Below are positions 1-4,920 of a stretch of 11,566 bases of DNA, piece by piece. Every line of letters starts with the position of its first letter. Within the stretch, counting starts at the first letter, position 1. The translations under genes were made by a program, and so were the position numbers. The stretch spans positions 1-11,566 of the forward strand of contig NZ_JAUMTY010000005.1 of NCBI RefSeq assembly GCF_030530965.1. Reading direction: 5' to 3'. The notes beneath the pieces are model-generated. The model was given only the letters and a program-made list of their open reading frames with translations. It made no database searches and was not told where the DNA came from. Origin of the DNA: Corynebacterium sp. GTDB lineage: Bacteria; Actinomycetota; Actinomycetes; Mycobacteriales; Mycobacteriaceae.

Positions 1-1398
1 ACCCGCTGGGCGTTTATCGAGATGTGATGCTGGCGAATTTGGCTTCATTGACCTGCGGTAATCGTTCGCGTTGTTCCGGTTCCACGGTTCTTGAGACCTG
101 GGCGTCATTGTGGGATTGTTGCGGCCATTGTTATACGAGGTCCGTGGGGTGTGAGGTGCGGCGGCACGGGGCGATTGATTGACCGCATTAGTAGTCGGCG
201 GCCCATACGGCGTTGGTGTGTGGGTATGTCCGGATTCTCCAGGATTGGTGTGCGAAGGAGGAAAACCGTTCGTTTCCCTAGGTGGCTGGAATTGCGAAGG
301 GACCGCGGTGGGGATGGTATTTGTCGAGGTCGGTGGTGTGGTGGTGTTGCCAACTACCCCTCCGCCTGCTGGTCCTCCGCCTGTGCTGGGCGTTGTTCCT
401 CCGACGGATGTCCCGGTTGTTCCGACGGCTGGTGTGCCGTGTGTGGCGCCCATAACGCTCGTAGGGGCAACTTCGGCTGCACTGGTGTGGATGGGCGACG
501 GCGAATGTGCGGTGAGATGTCCTCCGCCCTGGCCGACGTTGGGGCGTTCGGTGAGATTGCGGAGTGGTGGCACCGCCGCGGTGAGCATAGCTTGGTAAGG
601 ACCGGTCATGAATTCACGGGTGGCTGCCCGTGCTGCTTCCCCGGCTGCGCGAACTCCAGCGGGGTTAGTGGCTGCGGTGACAGCTGCGGTGCGCTCGGCT
701 TCGATGGCAGCGATCTGAGCGCGGGCAGCCTGCCGGATATGAGGCAGCTGGGAGACCGATGCATGCATGGCGGTGGCGTTATCTGCGAAGGTTTGAGCCG
801 TCGCCATCACTTGGGTACAGCATGCGGCAGCGGCATCAATGGCCTCTCCCGTGTTTTCTTCCAGCTGGGAGCGGGCGCGGGCCAGGGCGTCGACGGTCTC
901 ATTTAAAGAACTGGATAAGCTGTGCCAATAATCGGCGAGGGCATAAATGTCATTATCGTTGCCGGCGTCAAGCATGGCTAATAGTGCGCCCGGGTCATCG
1001 GTGCCACCGTGAGTGGGATCGGTGAAATCAAAGGCGCTAAACGTTCCCTCAGGCTGAGTTGGAAAAGTGAAATCTGTGGCTTGGATCGACTTAAGTCCGC
1101 AGAGTATGGCCGCTGAAGCATCGTCTTGGTTAACGAAAGCACCTCGCATCGCCCTCGTGCCCTCGGCCAACCAGCGGATGAGGTGCCGGAGCTGCCGCAA
1201 AGTCTGTATCGCGCTGCCAGTCTCACCGTTAATGACCTGGCAATGCTGCTCGCCCAACATTCGCAACCCAGGTTCATTAGTGAAATCACCTCGGAGCAAT
1301 TTAGCGGTCGAGAGTACTCTTTGAGTACCACTAGTGGCATTTTTCTCTAGGACGCCAATGGCATGATCTAAAGTGCACGGATCAATAGCTATAGTCAT
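1..1398 (-). CDS. ESX/PPE-like helical secreted protein, 3' end off the window (partial)
   Basis: The minus frame is open from ATG 1398 to the window edge (466 codons, no stop), so only the N-terminal part is seen. Residues 1-100 look like an EspC/WXG100-type helical hairpin: IDPCTL near the start, a hydrophobic helix with LIRWLAEG at 73-80, then AFVNQDDASAA at 87-97, like the aromatic-x-x-x-D ending of ESX substrates. Residues 135-280 form a second long Ala-rich helical region (YWHSL at 157-161) resembling PPE-type hairpins. Residues 285-466 are a disordered Pro/Thr/Gly/His-rich linker. No signal peptide is visible, as expected for type VII export. The start has a good SD (AAGAAGG, 8 bases away) lying inside the upstream lipoprotein gene, and the ATG directly follows that gene's TAA, so translation is probably coupled. 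A functional or toxin domain may lie beyond the edge. The ESX assignment is inferred from pattern only; the open frame itself is certain. Confidence 0.75.
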   Translation of the reverse strand, partial: MTIAIDPCTLDHAIGVLEKNATSGTQRVLSTAKLLRGDFTNEPGLRMLGEQHCQVINGETGSAIQTLRQLRHLIRWLAEGTRAMRGAFVNQDDASAAILCGLKSIQATDFTFPTQPEGTFSAFDFTDPTHGGTDDPGALLAMLDAGNDNDIYALADYWHSLSSSLNETVDALARARSQLEENTGEAIDAAAACCTQVMATAQTFADNATAMHASVSQLPHIRQAARAQIAAIEAERTAAVTAATNPAGVRAAGEAARAATREFMTGPYQAMLTAAVPPLRNLTERPNVGQGGGHLTAHSPSPIHTSAAEVAPTSVMGATHGTPAVGTTGTSVGGTTPSTGGGPAGGGVVGNTTTPPTSTNTIPTAVPSQFQPPRETNGFPPSHTNPGESGHTHTPTPYGPPTTNAVNQSPRAAAPHTPRTSYNNGRNNPTMTPRSQEPWNRNNANDYRRSMKPNSPASHLDKRPAG

Positions 1399-2250
1399 TT
1401 AACTAACCTTCTTTAAATTATCGTGCGCTTTTTGGCAAAGCTGCTCTTCCGACATCTTTTCTTCATCATCCAGGTAGCCGAATCCAATCCGGCCTATACT
1501 AGTTTCTACATATGCAACGCATCCGGGTGTTCTAATAGAGAAAATTATTTGATCAAATCGACCAGGGCTGTATTTTCTATAGAGCCTTCCGGCGATATCT
1601 TCGTATTTTCTTTTATCAGTACTTATGGAAAGGTACTTAGATAAATCCCTCTTTTCGTCGAGGAACGCGCAATCTTTCAGATTAGCTAGCTTAATATGGT
1701 CCGACCCAATCACTGTATATCCTTTACTTTCCCAATATCCTGGCGAGACATCTTCGCAGAGGTCGGCGTTCTCAAACTGGGGATCGGAATAGTCATAGGA
1801 TCCATCGGAGTTCTTCTTTGCTTTAACTGGATACTTAGCCAAGATTTCTGGTCGCTCCCACAAAGGAAACTCATTATTGTTCTTTTCTGGGTTATGTTTT
1901 GTAGGTGAAGGCTGTGAAGAAATGGGGGGATGCTTCACCGCAGAACTACTCGGAGTCGTCTTAACTGACTCCGGATTCATTTCACTACTCTCGTCAGTGG
2001 ATGTGTGGCACCCTGCTGTAAGGCACACAGAAAAAACGAGACAGATGAGCTGACAGAGCCCTTTTCTGGTCCCGCTATAAGTCGGTGGTCTCCTTGTGGC
2101 ATTATATCTATTAGAGCTTTGATTTAATTTAGTGAACGAGCTGCATGATTCCTTCCTCGAGGACATCGGGCTAGCGGATGTTGAATCAAGGGGTGTATCT
2201 AGGACATTACATGTGTGCTCTAGTGAGCATATATCTATTTGAGTATTCAT
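1399..2250 (-). CDS. DUF3558-like lipoprotein (copy 2), chimeric N-terminus
   Basis: 283 residues from ATG 2250, which has GAGGAA 10 bases upstream. A hydrophobic segment at about 64-79 (LCQLICLVFSVC) ends in the lipobox LTAGC, Cys81, so the product is probably a lipid-anchored exported protein. The mature part starts with a Ser/Thr/Pro-rich linker, then LWERPEILAKYP and YDYSDP motifs, then four spaced cysteines (ADLC, KDC, PGC and QLCQKA). That order fits the DUF3558 lipoprotein family; its biochemical role is not known to me. The sequence before the lipobox is unusually long (80 residues). Its first 17 residues resemble the start of the ESX-like gene downstream (shared IDxCxL, H and VL). 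The only other in-frame ATG before the lipobox, at 2166, lacks a visible RBS. It is paralogous to the gene at 2252-3037. Upstream spacing is one base (TGA A ATG). Its stop TAA is followed at once by the next ATG, in the same frame. Confidence 0.8.
   Translation of the reverse strand: MNTQIDICSLEHTCNVLDTPLDSTSASPMSSRKESCSSFTKLNQSSNRYNATRRPPTYSGTRKGLCQLICLVFSVCLTAGCHTSTDESSEMNPESVKTTPSSSAVKHPPISSQPSPTKHNPEKNNNEFPLWERPEILAKYPVKAKKNSDGSYDYSDPQFENADLCEDVSPGYWESKGYTVIGSDHIKLANLKDCAFLDEKRDLSKYLSISTDKRKYEDIAGRLYRKYSPGRFDQIIFSIRTPGCVAYVETSIGRIGFGYLDDEEKMSEEQLCQKAHDNLKKVS
1407..1413 (-). promoter_or_regulatory. Ribosome binding site of the ESX-like gene
   Basis: AAGAAGG on the minus strand, 8 bases before ATG 1398, inside the last codons of the lipoprotein gene. 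It fixes the start of the ESX-like gene and implies translational coupling. Confidence 0.6.
1730..1872. repeat. Diverged direct repeat, copy in lipoprotein 2
   Basis: This 143-base stretch aligns without gaps to 2589-2731. By hand count about 20 positions differ (roughly 85% identical). It encodes the shared LWERPEIL ... ADLC block and is the best conserved part of the tandem gene duplication. Confidence 0.85.
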
Positions 2251-2251
2251 T

Positions 2252-3037
2252 TCAGATTAATTCCTCAAATAATTCTTTTGCTTTCTGACACAGATATTTA
2301 TAGTTATGTGTAGAATTGTCTTCATTCATAACCTGAGCGGCCACTCTCCCGACCTGTGTCTCTAAATATAGAATGCACTGTGAATCGCTTCCCTCTCCGT
2401 CAAATCTTCCGTATTTAGAGCTAGACGCGACCATAACTTGAGTACCTGAGACTCTGTCTTTTGAACGAGCATCGGTTCCAAAATTGAACAAAAGATCCTC
2501 ATCAGCAGACGGAATTTTCTTTAATAAGCAGTCTTTAGAAGTGAGATACGGAAGATGTTTGCTGATAATGATCTGGTACCCTCTAGTCTCCCAATACCCT
2601 GGCGGGGCGTCTACGCAGAGGTCAGCGTTCTCAAAATTCGGGTCTGAGTAGTCATAGGAGCCATCGGGGTTCTTCTTTGCTTTCACTGGATACTTAGCCA
2701 ATATTTCCGGACGCTCCCACAATGGAACCTCACCGTCGTTCTTTTTTGAGCTACGTTGTCGCACTGGTGATTGTGAAGAAATGGGAGGATGCGCCATTAC
2801 AGAACTACTCAACGTCGTCTCGGATAGGTCCGAATTTATTTCACTGCTCTTGTCAGTGATCGTGTGGCACCCTGCTAGCATCCATGCGGCCAAAGCGATA
2901 CACGTAAACTCGAGGAGGCCTCTCTTACGTCGGTGATAGGCCGAGAGCGATACCGTGGGCACACGATATCTTTTAGAACTTCGATTGAGTGATGAACACG
3001 CCATCGTAGATAGAGCCCCCAAACTTGATTCCCCCAT
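2252..3037 (-). CDS. DUF3558-like lipoprotein (copy 1)
   Basis: 261 residues if read from ATG 3037, chosen because GGAG lies 4 bases upstream. ATG 3004 and ATG 3139 are alternatives, and the frame runs further up to a TTG at 3262. Basic residues (HRRKRG) precede a hydrophobic stretch and lipobox MLAGC (Cys57 in this numbering), so a lipid-anchored exported protein is expected. The mature part matches copy 2: a Ser-rich linker, LWERPEILAKYP, YDYSDP, then cysteines in ADLC, KDC, SQC and YLCQKA. The block around LWERPEIL to ADLC is nearly identical between the copies, while the C-terminal halves have diverged strongly. About 45-55 residues precede the lipobox, and part of that (LNRSSKRY versus LNQSSNRY in copy 2) is shared, so the extension predates the duplication. 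It is the first gene of the three-gene operon. The DUF3558 assignment rests on cysteine spacing and the lipobox. Confidence 0.78.
   Translation of the reverse strand: MGESSLGALSTMACSSLNRSSKRYRVPTVSLSAYHRRKRGLLEFTCIALAAWMLAGCHTITDKSSEINSDLSETTLSSSVMAHPPISSQSPVRQRSSKKNDGEVPLWERPEILAKYPVKAKKNPDGSYDYSDPNFENADLCVDAPPGYWETRGYQIIISKHLPYLTSKDCLLKKIPSADEDLLFNFGTDARSKDRVSGTQVMVASSSKYGRFDGEGSDSQCILYLETQVGRVAAQVMNEDNSTHNYKYLCQKAKELFEELI
2261..2266 (-). promoter_or_regulatory. Ribosome binding site deciding the start of lipoprotein copy 2
   Basis: GAGGAA on the minus strand, 10 bases before ATG 2250, within the end of the upstream lipoprotein gene. It supports the long reading of copy 2, including the ESX-like N-terminal stretch; the internal ATG 2166 has no comparable site. 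Confidence 0.5.
2589..2731. repeat. Diverged direct repeat, copy in lipoprotein 1
   Basis: Partner of 1730-1872, same length and orientation. The flanking coding sequence is also homologous but much more diverged. Confidence 0.85.
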
Positions 3038-3217
3038 TGCGCTCCACAAACCTGTCCCCCAGGGTGTGGCGCGAATCTTGCCTAATAGTAGCGCACTAAG
3101 ACGCCCTTGCCTAGCATCAATCGGTGGATGAATGGTCATCGATTGGCCCCGATGCGCAGGGGAAAAGTAAATTCCATTGCCGCGCGTCCGGAACCGCGTG
3201 AGACGTTCAAGGGGTGT

Positions 3218-3232
3218 GTCACGATTTGTGAC
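3218..3232. promoter_or_regulatory. Short perfect inverted repeat, possible operator
   Basis: GTCAC-GATTT-GTGAC. It lies between the lipoprotein operon and the tRNA promoter. The half-site polarity is opposite to the CRP/GlxR consensus (TGTGA-N6-TCACA), so it is not a GlxR site. Five-base arms are weak evidence on their own. Confidence 0.25.
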
Positions 3233-3240
3233 CAGCAGAT

Positions 3241-3269
3241 TTGTGTACAGACTTCGACACAACTAGAGT
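3241..3269 (+). promoter_or_regulatory. Candidate promoter of tRNA-Leu
   Basis: TTGTGT at 3241-3246 and TAGAGT at 3264-3269, separated by 17 bases; each matches its sigma-A hexamer at 4 of 6 positions. A start near 3276 would leave a leader of about 30 bases before the mature tRNA. Confidence 0.4.
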
Positions 3270-3307
3270 ATTGCCTCGTGCTCAGCTAATTGCTGACTTT
3301 TTACCCT

Positions 3308-3393
3308 GTCCGGGTGGCGGAATGGCAGACGCGCTAGCTTGAGGTGCTAGTGCCCTATTAACGGGCGTGGGGGTTCAAGTCCCCCTCCGGACA
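3308..3393 (+). tRNA. tRNA-Leu (anticodon GAG)
   Basis: All arms can be drawn. The acceptor stem is GTCCGGG with TCCGGAC. The anticodon stem CTAGC/GCTAG encloses the loop TTGAGGT, giving anticodon GAG (reads CUC/CUU). There is a long variable arm (TGCCC...GGGC) as required for a class II leucine tRNA, and the T arm is GGGGG-TTCAAGT-CCCCC. The discriminator is A3393. The CCA end is not encoded (ACA follows the acceptor stem). It stands alone, convergent with meaB, with a terminator 8 bases downstream. Confidence 0.97.
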
Positions 3394-3400
3394 CAGAATA

Positions 3401-3441
3401 AGCCCGGGTTCCCATCAAATCCTGATGAGAGCTCGGGTTTT
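3401..3441 (+). terminator. Intrinsic terminator after tRNA-Leu
   Basis: A 17-pair stem (3401-3417 with 3423-3439; one C-A mismatch and a few G-T pairs), loop AATCC, ending in TTTT at 3438-3441. It sits between the convergent tRNA and meaB. On the minus strand the same hairpin is followed by CTTATT, so it may also end the meaB transcript, less canonically. Confidence 0.85.
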
Positions 3442-3465
3442 GCGATGCTCGGAACACTGCCCTAA

Positions 3466-4608
3466 CTACTCGCGTTTATTCAGCTGACTGTCAGTCGTTT
3501 CCCCGGTATCAAAAGCCTTGAGGATGCGCTCCGCCGCAATCGTCGGTGTTACCTGCCCGGCGCGAAGCTGCGTTTCAATCAGCTTCTTTTCCTTCTTCAC
3601 TGCCTCAGATGTGTTTAGCCGGGTCAGTAAAGTTTCGTGGACCATTTGCCATGTCCAGCCGATCTGCTGGTTCCTCCGTTGCTCATCAAATCGACCCTCG
3701 GCCACCATTTGATCGTGGTGCTCTTCAACCACCTTCCAGAATTCTTCGACACCGTTGCCTTCAGCAGCAGACATCGTCATTGTCGGAGGTTTCCATGATG
3801 CATTTGCTGGCCGAACCATGCGCATCGCCGCACCTAGTTCTCGTGCAGCCCGCTTTGCGCGGCGAACATTATCTCCGTCTGCTTTGTTGATAGCGACGAG
3901 GTCGGCAAGCTCAAGAATGCCTTTCTTGATGCCCTGCAGCTGGTCCCCAGCGCCTGCTAGAGCTAGGAAGGTGAAGCAGTCGACCATCTCGCTGACAGCG
4001 ACCTCCGACTGCCCCACGCCGACAGTTTCGACGAGGATAACGTCATACCCGGCGGCCTCCATGACAATCATCGTCTCGCGGGTCGCTTTAGCGACACCAC
4101 CGAGTGTTCCGGCACTTGGGGATGGCCGAATATACGCGTTCTCGCTTTGCGAGAGCTTCGTCATTCGGGTTTTATCTCCCAAGATTGATCCACGTGAACG
4201 AGTCGACGAAGGGTCAATAGCGAGGACTGCCACTTTGTGGCCGTTTTCCACAAGGTATAAACCGAGGCGTTCGATGAACGTGGATTTACCGACGCCGGGG
4301 ACGCCCGTAATACCTACTCGTAATGCCTTTCCAGAGAAAGGGAGCAGCTTCACCAATAGTTCTTGGGCCAAGACGTGATGCGCCGGTGCGGAAGACTCAA
4401 GCAAAGTGATGGCCCGGGCAAGCTGGGTTCGCTCATTATTCCGCACGGAGGTGAACAAAGCATCGACGTCGATGCGGTGGCGGGCTCGCTTAACCGCTTC
4501 CGGAGCAACTGCTGACTTTCCTGGAACTTCAGTCCCCGCAGTCGTCGTTAATGACCCGAGGGTTGACTCGAGAAATTCATCTCCCCGCGCTTGGCTATCG
4601 GAAGACAT
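3466..4608 (-). CDS. meaB: Methylmalonyl-CoA mutase-associated GTPase MeaB
   Basis: 380 residues, a P-loop GTPase of the MeaB/ArgK family. It forms a complex with methylmalonyl-CoA mutase in the cytoplasm, gates loading of adenosylcobalamin and protects the radical enzyme from inactivation. The Walker A motif GVPGVGKS is at 102-109, the switch region IDPSSTRSRGSILGDKTRM at 131-149, the Walker B/switch II region VETVGVGQSE at 193-202, and the base-recognition motif NKAD at 241-244. The C-terminal part is helical (dimerisation in the family). The first 45 residues are a variable extension. The ATG at 4608 has GGAG 6 bases upstream. It lies 312 bases downstream of mutB on the same strand, which fits its role, but an AT-rich tract and a possible -10 upstream suggest it can be transcribed separately. 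Family members were once called ArgK after a mistaken kinase assignment; the mutase context settles the role. Confidence 0.96.
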   Translation of the reverse strand: MSSDSQARGDEFLESTLGSLTTTAGTEVPGKSAVAPEAVKRARHRIDVDALFTSVRNNERTQLARAITLLESSAPAHHVLAQELLVKLLPFSGKALRVGITGVPGVGKSTFIERLGLYLVENGHKVAVLAIDPSSTRSRGSILGDKTRMTKLSQSENAYIRPSPSAGTLGGVAKATRETMIVMEAAGYDVILVETVGVGQSEVAVSEMVDCFTFLALAGAGDQLQGIKKGILELADLVAINKADGDNVRRAKRAARELGAAMRMVRPANASWKPPTMTMSAAEGNGVEEFWKVVEEHHDQMVAEGRFDEQRRNQQIGWTWQMVHETLLTRLNTSEAVKKEKKLIETQLRAGQVTPTIAAERILKAFDTGETTDSQLNKRE

Positions 4609-4614
4609 TGATAT

Positions 4615-4618
4615 CTCC
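4615..4618 (-). promoter_or_regulatory. Ribosome binding site of meaB
   Basis: GGAG on the minus strand, 6 bases before ATG 4608. It supports this start. Confidence 0.6.
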
Positions 4619-4649
4619 GCCTTTCTACGAAGAGCTCGTCATAAAAATA

Positions 4650-4655
4650 ATTCTA
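4650..4655 (-). promoter_or_regulatory. Candidate -10 element for meaB in an AT-rich tract
   Basis: TAGAAT on the minus strand matches the -10 consensus at 5 of 6 positions, about 42 bases before the meaB start. The surrounding 4641-4693 is almost pure A/T, in sharp contrast to its neighbours. I see no good -35 at 17-18 bases; the A/T tract upstream could substitute for one. Confidence 0.35.
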
Positions 4656-4769
4656 TAAGTAAATTGTGTAATTAATTATTTATTTGTTTAAAAACTCGCC
4701 GGACCGTGAAAGCGCTCGACGGACCTCGAGATGCTTAACGAACCGCGTGACGTGTGAAGTTACTCTCTA

Positions 4770-4785
4770 CATGATGCCCATCATG
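4770..4785. promoter_or_regulatory. Perfect dyad CATGATG-CC-CATCATG
   Basis: Seven-base arms separated by two bases. As DNA it could be an operator. As RNA it is a poor hairpin by itself (2-base loop) but its arms can pair with the CATCATG copy at 4835-4841. Confidence 0.4.
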
Positions 4786-4793
4786 AGGACAAA

Positions 4794-4833
4794 GCGCCCT
4801 TCTCCCCACCCCAATTGGCCGGGAAAAGAGCGC
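4794..4833 (-). other. Imperfect hairpin in the mutB-meaB gap
   Basis: Positions 4794-4806 pair with 4821-4833 at 11 of 13 positions (two A-C mismatches), with a 14-base loop containing CCAATTGG. On the minus strand it would form in a read-through mutB-meaB transcript. No U-tract follows, so it is not a standard terminator. Confidence 0.5.
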
Positions 4834-4855
4834 TCATCATGCAGCTAAGGAATCT

Positions 4856-4900
4856 CGGCACCACCCGGAAGAATCACCACCGGGAAGAATAGTGGTGCCG
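4856..4900 (-). terminator. Nested hairpin after mutB, possible terminator or mRNA end
   Basis: The outer arms CGGCACCAC (4856-4864) and GTGGTGCCG (4892-4900) are perfectly complementary. An alternative inner pair is CCCGG (4864-4868) with CCGGG (4880-4884). It begins 20 bases after the mutB stop on the minus strand. No T-run follows, so it may be a stabilising 3' structure or a weak or Rho-assisted end rather than a canonical terminator. Confidence 0.5.
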
Positions 4901-4920
4901 TAATTCCGTCGCTTTATGCC

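Larger units (their letters stand above)
3038..3307. other. Intergenic region between lipoprotein operon and tRNA-Leu
   Basis: About 270 bases between the chosen lipoprotein start and the tRNA. The lipoprotein frame stays open through most of it, but a coding role is doubtful: the frame's upstream limit is a TTG and the residues show no domain. It holds a tRNA promoter candidate (plus strand, 3241-3269), a 5-base inverted repeat GTCAC-N5-GTGAC at 3218-3232 that could be an operator, and a small hairpin just before the tRNA. I found no convincing minus-strand promoter for the lipoprotein operon. Confidence 0.5.
4609..4920. other. mutB-meaB intergenic region
   Basis: 312 bases without a supported gene. 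From the meaB side it holds the meaB RBS, the AT-rich promoter-like tract (4641-4693), a featureless stretch (4694-4765), a 16-base dyad (4770-4785), a 13-position imperfect stem (4794-4806 with 4821-4833), a further CATCATG copy (4835-4841) and a nested hairpin next to the mutB stop (4856-4900). Tiny open frames here (19-25 codons) lack RBSs. Confidence 0.7.

Noticed and set aside
91..906. Long plus-strand open frame (271 codons)
   Set aside because: It is the antisense shadow of the minus-strand ESX-like gene. Its translation is rich in Cys, Trp and Arg with no domain, while the minus frame is open across the whole stretch with sensible composition, an RBS and operon context.
978..1340. Minus-strand 120-codon open frame
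   Set aside because: It lies in another frame inside the ESX-like gene, with no RBS and no recognisable composition or motif.
2900..2950. Twin-arginine signal in lipoprotein 1 (HRRKRGLL)
   Set aside because: The consensus (S/T)RRxFLK is not met, and the paralogue has no arginine pair in the matching place. A Sec lipoprotein signal is more likely.
3218..3232. GlxR/CRP site
   Set aside because: The half-sites are GTCAC...GTGAC with a 5-base gap, the reverse polarity of TGTGA-N6-TCACA.
3308..3393. tRNA-Leu as an integration site of a mobile island
   Set aside because: The odd-composition genes lie on the 5' side of the tRNA, whereas tRNA-targeted islands normally join at the 3' end. I see no second copy of the tRNA 3' end in the window and no integrase.
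4771..4848. Small plus-strand open frame of 25 codons (MMPIMRTKRP...)
   Set aside because: No RBS, and the sequence is explained by the overlapping inverted repeats. A 19-codon minus-strand frame here fails for the same reason.
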